A DNA stretch of 64,000 nt, from NCBI RefSeq assembly GCF_030272615.1, contig NC_081408.1, positions 337,870,793-337,934,792 on the forward strand, in the 5' to 3' direction. The stretch is from Cryptomeria japonica (Eukaryota > Streptophyta > Pinopsida > Cupressales > Cupressaceae). Below the pieces are notes generated by a model. It had not been told where the DNA came from. It did not search any database and saw nothing but the letters and a program-made list of their open reading frames with translations. Shown in pieces: positions 22,109-32,361 of this stretch. Both the position numbers and the translations under genes were made by a program. Numbering within the stretch: position 1 is the first letter of the stretch; the number at the start of each line of letters is the position of its first letter.

Positions 22109-23022
22109 TGTTGGTAATTGACACTCATCGGATTCATTTATTGTCATTGATGGAAACAAGATTAGATGGAAGTCACATACCGACATTAGGAGGCATTCAC
22201 CGACAGAAACCGGCATTGGAGTATCCAGGGTTACATCGACACCGACACCGACATCCAGCACTTCAATGAAGCCAACAACAGTCTTGGACTCGAAGGAAGT
22301 TTTATTTGCAAAATCATTTTGTAATTATTGTATAAGGATGACATTGTATATATTTTGTAATGTATTGTAAGCGGACATAAGGAATATTGTTTGTAAGGGT
22401 ATATAGGTCAGTTTGTTATGGTCATTATGGGATGTATGTATGAGAGATTGTAATAAGGATATAGGCGACTTTGTAATGCAAAGGATATGCATGTAGATCA
22501 TTTTGTATGCAAATGTTATATCATGCAGTAATCTATAGAGGGTTTATGAAGCATTCTTGGAGGAGAGGAGATACCGGTAGAAGTGTTTAGGGTTTATGAA
22601 CCAGTACAGAGTAGAGCTATAACCAAAATGTTTTTTGGCATAGCAGATGCATTTTGTGAGTTCATTATTACTATTTTACTTCAGCAGAAGCTTGTAGTTA
22701 GTGATACTCTTTAGTGATGAGAAGTGTGCTCTAGGCAGTGTGCCTTCCTGCATGTGCAGGCCCCCATTTTATGTAATATCTTTCATATGGCCAATGAACT
22801 GATATTGTGGGTGACAAATCCCACCGTGTTTTTTCCTCTTTGAGGTTTTCCACATCTAAATTCAGTGTGTTATGGTGTTAATTTATATGGATAATTTATT
22901 TGCTTCAAGTTATATGTTTCTTCATTTACCAGTTTATATGTGTATGTTATAAAAGCATAAAATATTATCTTACAGGTAGAACACTGATTCACCCCCCCTC
23001 TCAGTGTTCTTGGATCCCAACA
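22109..23022 (+). repeat. E4 5' LTR (914 bp)
   Basis: Starts TGTTGGTAATTGACACTCAT and ends GGATCCCAACA. It contains a TATATAGG at 22400-22407 that could be a TATA box, the CCCACCGTG/TTTTTCC block near 22821-22840, and CCCCCCCTCTCAGTGTTCTT just before its end. Confidence 0.92.
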
Positions 23023-23024
23023 AT

Positions 23025-23036
23025 TGGTATCAGAGC
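23025..23036 (+). other. E4 primer-binding site (initiator Met tRNA)
   Basis: TGGTATCAGAGC two bases after the LTR, identical to the E2 site. Sharing the primer tRNA fits mobilisation by a Copia partner. Confidence 0.9.
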
Positions 23037-23096
23037 CTAGCACCTAAGAAGAAGTTTAATAGCTTGAGGAAGATCCTAAAACTGAAATCTTTAGGC

Positions 23097-24197
23097 ATGG
23101 CTATGGAAAATCAACTTGAGATGGATCTTGAGGATTATGATGCTGAAAGAATGAAGAACTTGAAATTACAAGATGAATTGAATTATGAAAATGAATTCAT
23201 TCTTGTCCTGTAAGAAAGGTTTTCATTAGCTCAAGCTAAGAGGAAGGATCTTTTGCAAAACCAGGATGATGAAGAGAAAAATGTACTCAAGGAACAATGT
23301 CAGAAACCGAGTCAAACAAACATGCTCATGAGGAATGAAATGAAAGACCTGACTATAAGTATGTCAAAGGATATTGAGGATAGAAAGAAGAAGGAAGAAA
23401 AATTTGTTGTATCTCTGAAGAACAAATCTAAAGAATGTGATAGATTGACTCATGAAAATGATATGTTGAAAACCAGTTTGGTGCAATCCCAAAATAATGA
23501 ACAAGAACTTGAAAGACAAGTAATAACTTTGAGAGACGATCTGAGTACTGTAAGTGAGTACAAAAAAAAGTTTAGGATCAGTGCTGCACAATTGGATGAC
23601 TTGTTGAAAGGACAAAGGCAAAGTGATGATTCTAGAGGACTTGGATGTGTACAAGGTGAAAGCTTTGGTACTGCAAATAAAGATCAGAGAATCGGTGTGT
23701 AGAACTCATCATAACAGAGGAAATTGATAAGGCAATATAATGCTTATAAATTCAATGGTAGATGCTTTGTTTCTAATAAATTTGGGCATATGGCTAAAAA
23801 ATTTAGAAATAGAGCAAATCAAAACTACAATTATGTTCCCAGTCAATGCACAAATTGCAAGAAATATGGTCATAAGTCAGAAGATTGCAGAATGAATGTC
23901 AAATGTCATGCATGTGGAAAGTTTGGGCATTTGGATAATCATTGTAGATCAAGGAATGACATTGGATATGTTAAATCAATTCAAAAGAACAATGTTACAT
24001 GTTATGCATGCAACAAAATAGGTCATATTGCTAAGTACTGTAGAAGAAAAACTCAATCGGTTAGCAATGATAAAGGAAATGAGAAAGGAAAGCAGAAGGT
24101 AGATGAAATACAACAAGATCACACCAAGAGATGGGTTAGAAAATATAAAGAACCAAGTGGAGATGGATCTATAGTGGTAATTCCACCGATAGAATAG
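23097..24197 (+). pseudogene. E4 ORF1: gag-like coiled-coil and zinc-knuckle protein (broken)
   Basis: An ATG at 23097 opens one frame that continues to 24197 over stops at 23211, 23700 and 23712, about 366 codons. The first 180 residues are charged and heptad-like (SKECDRLTHENDMLKTSL), indicating coiled coil, followed by a LDDLLKGQRQSDDSRGLG block like one found before the zinc knuckles in Sirevirus-type gag proteins. Four knuckles follow: a damaged one (CFVSNKFGHMAKKF), then CTNCKKYGHKSEDC, CHACGKFGHLDNHC and CYACNKIGHIAKYC. The UBN2 capsid part seen in E2 and E3 is absent. Role inferred: RNA packaging or co-assembly with a partner element's particle. Confidence 0.8.
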
Positions 24198-24601
24198 AGA
24201 ATTCCTGCACCAGTAGGAAATTCCACTGGTAATTGAGGCATAAGCCTTAGGGGTTGGAAAACTCATTGCAAATCTTGAAAATTCTCCATAGGAGATCTGG
24301 AAGAGATATGAAGAGTTGTGTTCATCATTGATGAAGGTTCACCCGACATTAGACTGTGAAACCTACATCTGCTAGGGTAGATCGTGAAGCATTTATGATA
24401 GTGAAGGATTAGGGTTTATTCACCAATAAAAGGGGAAAGTGGATTCATTTTCACTCACCCAACATTTAAGCATCCAGAGTGAAGCAAAGGCAAATTTTAG
24501 ACGATTAAGAGTGAGCAAAGGCATTCTGAAAGGATTTCTAGCAATTATCTGAGAAGCACTCAATCTTTCAACCGGTGTTCACTTTCAGGTATTTCTTTGA
24601 A
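24198..24601 (+). other. E4 spacer between ORF1 and ORF2
   Basis: No open frame of note. AATAAAAGGGG at about 24426-24436 resembles a TATA box, with 160 bases of leader-like sequence before ORF2. This would allow a separate ORF2 transcript, but that is a guess from spacing. Short phrases that look like eroded coding sequence (MKVHPTLDCETYIC near 24331) remain unexplained. Confidence 0.4.
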
Positions 24602-27600
24602 AGGGCATCTGGATCATCAACTCCTACTTTCATTGCAAATCCCACCATTGTCAAAGTCAAGGATAGGATGAGACTCATTTTCAAGGAGGTTCCCTTGATA
24701 GCTAAGAAGGAAGACTTTGAGGGAGCATTCTCTAGGGATTTTGATGGCGTGATGTATGTTGAAGATGTAAGGGCATACATTCACTGCACCTTGGAGGATC
24801 TAGGCATAGAGGAAATAAAAAAAAAGTATCAATCTGTGATACTGGACAGCTCCGAAATAATCAAGCTAGAATACAAAGACATTGAGGATCTTGGGTTAAC
24901 CGGTCTCCTATACATACCGAAATTAAAAGATGAGATCAACAAATACATTCTGAGAGGGGTTCACAATGAGTTCATCTGGCTAGATCAACCTTACATGATC
25001 ACCAAGGAGGCTATTCAAGTAGTCACCAGCTTACCTAAAGTCAAACAAGAACTTGGCAAGAAAATTTCCAACACAGGGGTTGAGGAACTCACCGGTGCAA
25101 CCCATGACGGAATATCAATGAGGATCAGCATAATTAATGACATAGATGTAAAGTTTACAAGCATGATAATCAGTTATAAGGTAACTCAATCTAGCTGATT
25201 GAATTCTATTGCTAGTTCTTGCATCCATGTTGCATATCAGATGCTGAGGAATAATGATAAATATGACTTGTGTGAATGGTTGAGGAGTGAACTGATGTTG
25301 AATCTTGGAAAGATTAAGGGTGTTAAGAAATGAACCTTTAGATTTGGAAATCTCATTGTTTATTTAATGCTTTACATCTTAAATGAGCTACCTAGTCTAG
25401 GGAAGAAGGATTAGGCTCATGACATACCGATAGGTATGCAGATCAAGGAAGTAATCACCGGTATTGGTACTAGCAGAGATGAAAAACTTTGGGGCTATTT
25501 CGAAACATTTCAAGAAAATATGAGGCAGAGGGAGAGAATATCAAAGCACATTGTGGAGAAGTACTCCACTGATATCTGTTTCATGGTGAAGATCGATGAA
25601 ACCCTCATGGAAGTAGTAGAACCTAGGACCATATGGGTCACTGAGCTTGGATATGAGGTGGATTATAACATTCTAGATCTTTATGCAAAGATGCTGCTAG
25701 ATGCTCCATTGGATGACAAGACCAAATATTTTGGCACTACAGAAGAAAAGGCTCTTGAAGTCAAAACTGGCTTCAACAGGAAGATAAGAGAGAAGAAAAT
25801 AGATAAGATGTCTACATTTGTACATAATGTCATTCATAGAATAGGTACTAAAATTCCAAACCGACAATATCTAGTGCTCTAGAGGTGAAAAATCTTGAAA
25901 CATACATCTCTACTATCACTTCTGATTCTGATCTAAAGGACAATGAACCACTAGCATTTAGAGGAGAAAAATGAAGAAAGTAGACCAACCACTGATAGAG
26001 GAGAAAAATTTGGAGCCAAGGAGGAAACTTGTAAGAAAGGCAACAAAACCTACTGCACCCCCACCTTCGACAAGGAAGCCTACTCAAAAGAGAAAACCAG
26101 TCACATCTACTCCAGCAACCCCCAACAAACATAAGAAGAGTCATGATGCTACTGAGTCTGGTAAGGCTGAATTGACCTATGTTGAAATAATTGATGAAAT
26201 AACAAAGGATGGAATTTTGAAAAATGTATCTATTTATTATGAGGATTTAGAGGATAATGAGCAGAATGAGATTGAAGAGGCAATTTTGTTGCACATAGAT
26301 ATTTATAAGAAATCCTTAGTAGAAATTTTGAAGGAAATTCCTCTATCACTGTACAATAAATTAGATGCTAGAAGACTTGACGCAGTCAAGAGGGATAGAG
26401 AGATCAAGGAAGTGGAAATTTTGAGTTTGTGTGGTGCAATAAGTAATTATAAAATGAAGAAGTGTATAAATATTGCTAATAGGACAATTTTTAGTAGCGA
26501 ACCCTAAAAAATAAGACTAATGATGGGCATGGTTAATGAGGTTGTAAATGAGACCAAAGAGGGTTGGTCCAAATTCTTCCAAAAGAATCTGGACTTTCTT
26601 ACCTCTCATGAAGAATTTGTAAAGGCAACAACTTCCACCATTCCAAATAAATCAAAAGGGAAAGGTGTTTTGGGTAGTTCAGTTCCAAATGTGAATTAAG
26701 TGACAGTAACTACAGGTATACAGACACCACCGACAATAAAGGAGAGTGTACAGTCTATACCGATAGAAACTATTTTTGAGCAAGGCAATGTATAGGGCAC
26801 TGACAATATTATGGATAATACTCCACTAATAGTAATTGATACTGCACCAAGTGGCGAAGCCATTGGTGCTAAAGAGGATAAGGTAAAGGGAATTGAGACT
26901 ATACTAGTAGTTAATATTGACTCCCCAACAAAGGTTTTGGAAATTGACACTTCTCAAGTTCAGAAGAAATCAATCACTGAGATGAGTCCCACTGAGTTAA
27001 TGATGATGGCTACTCAGAAACTAATAAAGGAGGGATCAAAAGATAAGAGATTAATAGAACAATCAGTTACAATTTTGCATAGATTAATCCCTGATTGTAA
27101 GATTGAAAATGAAACAAGCCCTTTTAGCAAGCTTAAGACACTAACTGAGAATATATCAAACAAATTTCAATCACTGCAGCAGATTTCAGACCGATAGGCA
27201 CTTGAGAGATTTATTGTGGCTAAAAGAGCTGATTTTGACCAATTCATTGAAACAAAGAAGAAGAAAATTAAAGATAAACTCATTCTTATTGAGAATTGTT
27301 TGAAAGAGTGCACACATATCTATAGGGTATGTCGTAACATATAAATTCTTACAAAAAATGTTGATACTAGATTAAAGGAATTACATGATAAGGTAGCTAA
27401 AATTGCTAATTCTTTTGATGGATTCACCTCACTAACAACATTTGTTGATGGACAAATTTTGTCCTTGGAGAACCAAATTTTTTCTTTTGAAAAGGAAAGA
27501 GACAAGATCATTCGGAGAGAAAGGAGACTTAGAGGATTGGTGAGTCCAAGATTGGATTCATTGGGTGTACATAAGAGAGAGTGTATGGATATGATTGCTA

Positions 27601-27940
27601 AACCCACACCGGTAGAAGTTAAAGAGAAGGAAACACTTGCACACTTATTGAGTGGACTGGTATTCGTATCTGAAACTTTCAAAACCGGTTGGGATACATA
27701 CTTACAGTTGCTCGACAAGGCTTATCTATAAATTTTGAAATTAGTCAAGCTTTGGTAGAGTTATCAGTGTCTATTCGTTCTTTTGTTCTGAACCAAATTA
27801 TTTCAATTCTTTCACTGGTCTTTGGCATTGATGCCAAAGCAGGAGTGTATATATGTGAAAAATATAAGAAAATATTTGATAGAAAAATATGGGAAGGATA
27901 TCAGAGGGAATGTATTGCTCAGGGCGAGGATATGTCATTT
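24602..27940 (+). pseudogene. E4 ORF2: long protein of unknown function (broken)
   Basis: I do not recognise this protein. A codon AGG at 24602, followed by Ala-Ser-Gly-Ser-Ser, stands where a start would be expected. One frame runs to 25882 over stops near 25196, 25331 and 25412 (visible: FEGAFSRDFDGVMYVEDVRA, FIWLDQPYMITKEAIQVVTS, FRFGNLIVYLMLYILNELP). Two frame changes near 25880 and 25970 lead into a Lys/Pro/Thr-rich basic linker (about 26000-26140; TPATPNKHKK) that could be a nuclear signal. A charged C-terminal half follows with long coiled-coil heptads (about 27190-27700). Another frame change near 27722 leads to the end near 27940. The total was about 1,100 residues: globular N-part, basic linker, coiled coil. 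Not related by eye to RT, integrase, envelope or transposase. Confidence 0.65.
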
Positions 27941-27990
27941 TTTTTGAACTGTCAAAGAATCCATTTTTCACATGAGTGTTTCCATCAATG

Positions 27991-28004
27991 CCAAAGGGGG
28001 AGAT
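27991..28004 (+). other. E4 polypurine tract
   Basis: CCAAAGGGGGAGAT directly abuts the 3' LTR TG, the same tract as in E2 (30034-30047) and E3. Confidence 0.88.
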
Positions 28005-28915
28005 TGTTGGCAATTGACACTCATCAGATTCATTTTCTTGTCATCAATGGCAAAAATATTAGATGGAAGTCATATACCAGCATTAGGAGGCATTCACCAG
28101 CAGACATCGGCATTGGAGTATCTAGGGTTACACCAGCATCAACATCCAACACTTTAGTGAAACTAGCATCAGTCTTGGACCTAAAGGAAGTTTTATTTGC
28201 AAAATCATTTTGTAATTATTGTATAAGGCTGACATTGTATATTTTTTGTAATGTATTGTAAGCCGACATAAGGCATATTATTTGTAAGGGTATATAGGTC
28301 AGTTTGTTAAGGTGATTATGGGATGTATGTATGAGAGATTGTAATAAGGATATAGGAGACTGTGTAATACGAAGGATATGTATGTAGATCATTTTGTATG
28401 TGAATGTTATATCATGTAGTAATCTGTAGAGGTTTTATGAATCATTCTTGGAGGAGAGGAGATACTGGTACAAGTGTTCAGGGTTTATAAACTAGTACAG
28501 AGTAGAGCTCTAACCAAAACATTTTTTGGCATAGTAAATGCACTTTGTGAGCTCATTATTATTGTTTTACTTCAACAAAAGCTTGTAGTCAGTGATACTC
28601 TTTAGTGACGAGAAGTGTGCTCTAGGGTAGTGTGCCTTCCTGCATGTGTAGGCCCCCATTTTATGTAATATCTTTCATATGGCCAATGAATTGATATTAT
28701 GGGTCACAAATCCCACCGTGGCTTTTCCTCTTTGAGGTTTTCCACGTATAAATTCTGTGTGTTATGGTGTTCATTTATGTGGATGATTTATTTGCTTCAA
28801 GTTATATGTTTCTTCATTTATTCGTTTTATATGTGTATGTTATAAAAGAATAAAATCTTATCTTACTGGTAGAACACTGATTCAACCCCCCTCTCAGTGT
28901 TCTTGGATCCCAATA
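28005..28915 (+). repeat. E4 3' LTR (911 bp)
   Basis: Starts TGTTGGCAATTGACACTCAT and ends GGATCCCAATA (the terminal CA has become TA). It is followed by GTCTT, the right target duplication at 28916-28920, after which the E2 RT resumes. Confidence 0.92.
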
Positions 28916-29790
28916 GTCTTTAGTGGGGAAAATAAAAAAATTCACAAGCTTGCAAATACAACAAATGAAGAATGGCATTTTCGTCACACAGTCTAAGTAT
29001 GTGAAAGAGGTCTTGAAGACATTTGGCACGAGTGACTATAAACCAGTTGGGACACCAATGGTTACAGGTTGTAAGTTTTCTAAGGAAGATGATTCCACAT
29101 CTGTTGATGAGAAGGAATATAGGCCAATTATTAGAAAATTGTACTATGTTGTTCACACCAAATTGGATATAACTCATGCAGTTGGCATAGTTGTTAGATT
29201 TTAGAAGAATCCTAAGGAAACATATTTGATAGAAACCAAGAGGATTTTTTAGATATTTGAAAGGTATTGTTGACTATGGATTATGGTATCCATATGAAGG
29301 AAACTTTGACTTGAAGGTGTACACCGATGCAGATTGGGCAAAAAATGTTGAGGACTGGAAAAACACAACCGGTGGAGCATTTTTTCTTGGAGGAAAACTT
29401 GTTTCATGGAGTAGTGAGAAGCAAAGTTGTACATCACAATCTACTATTGAGGCTGAGTATGTTGAAGCTTACATGAATTGTACTCAGGCTATCTGGATGA
29501 GGCACATTTTGGAAGGTTTTAAGATGAAGATTTAAGAACCTATAAAGATTTTATGTGATAATACAAGTGCCATAAATATTTCAAAGAATCCTATTTTGCA
29601 CACATGAACCAAGAATATTGAATTGAAGTATCATTTCTTAAGGGAAAAAGTGCAGAGTAAAGATGTGATCTTGGAGTATGTTTCTACCAAGGAGCAGCTT
29701 GCAGATATCTTTAGCAAACCTCTACGTAAGACTACTTTTGATTATCTTAGAAGTCAACTAGCTGTTGTACCCCTTCATGAGGTTAGTTGA
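28916..29790 (+). pseudogene. E2 reverse transcriptase C-terminal part and RNase H
   Basis: Continues the RT broken at 22108: GIFVTQSKYVKEVLKTFG, YKPVGTPMV, EYRPIIRKLYYVVHTKLDIT. The RNase H follows: VYTDADWAKN (first Asp), SWSSEKQSCTSQSTIEAEYV (Glu), ILCDNTSAINISKN (Asp), and the C-terminal YVSTKEQLADIFSKPL, ending at the stop 29788-29790. One frame change lies near 29240 and stops near 29202, 29533 and 29605. The match in family and phase with 21490-22103 shows it is the other half of the same gene. Confidence 0.9.
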
Positions 29791-30047
29791 GCATGATGTA
29801 GATTACATCAGTCCCAAAGATACTTGCAGAATTTTTTAGTAGGATTGGTGTAGAAGTGGAGTTATTCCACAGGGGGAGCATCAAGTTGCAGGTTGTTGAT
29901 GTTGAACAGTGAAAGTTGACATTACATATTTTACTTTCAATTTGGAATTATTGTCAAAGGGGGAGAAGAACCAGTGACAAGTTGAAGACATGGAGAGAAA
30001 TCAATGGTATTGATATTTTTATTGCCATCAAAGCCAAAGGGGGAGAT
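29791..30047 (+). other. E2 3' untranslated region with three polypurine tracts
   Basis: Three purine-rich tracts occur: CACAGGGGGAGCA (about 29869), CAAAGGGGGAGAAGAA (about 29955) and CCAAAGGGGGAGAT (30034-30047), the last abutting the 3' LTR. Multiple polypurine copies before the 3' LTR are described for Sireviruses. Only the last is in position to start the plus strand at the LTR. Confidence 0.8.
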
Positions 30048-31288
30048 TGTTGGCATTTGCATGAAGATTGAATTAATGATATTTTATGTTGTCATTGATG
30101 TCAATTAACTAGTAATGATATTGTTGATATTGTTGTAATACTATTTTGTAACCAATAGGAAGAGTTAAGTGAAGGTAACTGTAACCGGTATGTAAGTTTG
30201 TGGAGTGAATCGGTATTGCTATGTATTGGAGAGTTGAATTGGTAACCGCTAGACCCTACCTGTTGTTTTTGATAAACCCTAACCGATTAAGTTTGGTGAA
30301 TTTGTTTACGATCTTATAATGAGCGGTAATGATTATGACATGTATGATTATTGTATGAAGAAAATTTCAAGTGATTTTGGTGCATTGATGAAATAATTTT
30401 TTTGTAGGGAATGAGCAATTATATTGCATATAATGCAAAGCACGTGATGAGTTACTGAGATTTATGAAGCGATGATCAAGGAGTGGTCAAGGCTTTCTTG
30501 ATTGATGTGCAGAGATTTCTATGTAATCTAATGGTCATACTTGAACCGACTTGTTTGTAATCTCTATGAGAATTAAGTTTTTGTTGTGTTACCAACCTAA
30601 TTGATTTGTATATAAGGTCGATGAAGTTATTTAGTTTAAGTATTGGCAAATATCAGTTGAGTGTGTGGATGCCAAACTAGATGATGTATCTGTAGTTTGA
30701 GTAAAGGAAGATAAGGAGCATGAAAAGGATCTAATTAAGCAAGTGTACTGCTATTCAAACATATCAGAAAACTCTTGTTGTTTTCTAACAATTACAACAT
30801 AATTGAAATCTCATAACTAGGTAAGCTCTAACAATTTTGGTTCTATTCAAATCCTCTAACAAGGTGTTCCATTAGCTTGGATTTTCAAATCCTCTACCGA
30901 GGTTACTCCTGATGGGGTATTGCTTCTAACAAGTCATTCTAGTCAATACCTTAACTGGGGGCTCCCTAACATGATCTGTTCTTAACAAGACTTTTGTAAA
31001 GCTTTAACAGGCTAGGCTCCTAACGGGGTGAACTTTAGATGAGTTCAAATATTTATCTTGTGAGTCTCATCTCACCGTGGTTTTTCTCATTTGGGTTTCC
31101 ACATCAAAAATATTTGTGTCAAGTGGTGAATGTTTTTGTGGTCATGTTCTTATAGTTGATTTTCTTAATTACTTAATACATTTTTATAAGTCATGATAAC
31201 CAGAAACATTGTGAAATAAATTTTTACTTATGACAAAACAACATGTGGATGTTTATGAGTTTGAAGTTGTTTAATGTTAATTTGTTGT
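30048..31288 (+). repeat. E2 3' LTR, first part
   Basis: TGTTGGCATTTGCATG start, colinear with the 5' LTR to the E3 insertion. GTTGT at 31284-31288 is the left E3 target duplication. Confidence 0.92.
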
Positions 31289-32346
31289 TGTTAGGACCCA
31301 GAGACAACTGAGAGGGGGGCGACGTGAATCAATTGTCTATTAATTTCAACCCAAATATAGCTTAATGAAACTTGATACTTAATATCGGTAAACCAAACTT
31401 AATGTCGGTTGACAAATTAGTAGTTAATATTAATACTGGTGAATCTTAATGCATAAAACAGAAAGAAAAACAATATCCACAACACATAACACAAATATTT
31501 CTACATGGAAACCCTGTAAGGGGAAAAACCACAGTGGGAAACCTTACCAACAATCAGATGATACTATTGCAGATAGTATATGTATACAAATGGGGTCTGC
31601 ACATGCAGAAAGGCCAACCGCCTAGAGCTCACTGATCAATCACAAAATAGGAGTCACACTAACTACAATTGGATGGTTAAATCCAATGATAATGTACTGC
31701 TTAAAATAGCATCTTCAATGCTAGATTCAGTACCAGTTAAGCTCTGATAATCACCTTCAAACCTTCTCTATGGTCTACTCATATGATCTTCAATATTCAC
31801 ACATACCATGTTACAATACCATAACCTTTTTCTTCTCTACTCATACCATTTCTCATCTCACAAATGAGATGTTACATATACACCAAAACCTAAGACCAAA
31901 TGTGTAGGTCAGATTACTAAGAATATTACAATAAAATAAATTACAAACAAGTCAAGATGCGATGCATCATGTCATCTCAATACATTTACAATCATATCCA
32001 ATTAATAAATCATCTCCATAACGTGTTGTGCTGATCTGGAATATATAATGCATGTCGGTCCATAACCTAGACCAATTTGTCGGTAATAGCAAAAATGTCA
32101 ATCCAATTAGACCAATAACCAAAACCATGTCTTTGACATAACTAGGTGATCTCCAGATGATAACAAGTCATCCTTAGTGCCGGTGAACAATATAACTTGT
32201 TGGTGAACAATATACTGGTGACTGTGCATAAGTCATTGAACTTGTCGGTGAACATAATGTGTCAGTTCATCATATCCAAAGATCTCCAGAAGGATAAGTG
32301 TTGACATCAATGATAAAACTAATGCAACACATCCATAATACCAACA
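31289..32346 (-). repeat. E3 3' LTR (left)
   Basis: On the plus strand it begins TGTTAGGACCCAGAG and ends ATACCAACA. Read on the minus strand it starts TGTTGGTATTATGG and ends with the CCCCCCTCTCAGTTG block. Confidence 0.92.
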
Positions 32347-32361
32347 ATCTCCCCCTTTGGC
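32347..32361 (-). other. E3 polypurine tract
   Basis: GCCAAAGGGGGAGAT on the minus strand, abutting the 3' LTR. Further purine tracts lie near 32510, 32548 and 32630, so E3, like E2, has several. Confidence 0.87.

Larger units (their letters stand above)
22109..28915 (+). mobile_element. E4: non-autonomous Copia-type LTR element with an unknown long frame
   Basis: LTRs 22109-23022 (914 bp) and 28005-28915 (911 bp), initiator-Met primer site, polypurine tract at the 3' LTR, and target duplications GTATT/GTCTT (4 of 5) inside the E2 RT. The 5 kb interior has no protease, integrase, RT or RNase H wording in any frame. It holds a gag-like frame with four zinc knuckles (23097-24197) and a long second frame (about 24602-27940) that I cannot assign. 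The element must have relied on enzymes of an autonomous Copia partner. By eye the LTRs differ by several per cent, so it is old. Confidence 0.9.

Noticed and set aside
22058-22261. Minus-strand frames over the E2/E4 junction as small genes
   Set aside because: They span the insertion border of E4 and are antisense to RT and LTR; shadows of the plus-strand features.
24575-24601. E4 ORF2 starting upstream of 24602
   Set aside because: The upstream codons begin with GTG, not ATG, and read through a CT-rich leader; the protein-like text begins at the Ala-Ser-Gly after 24602.
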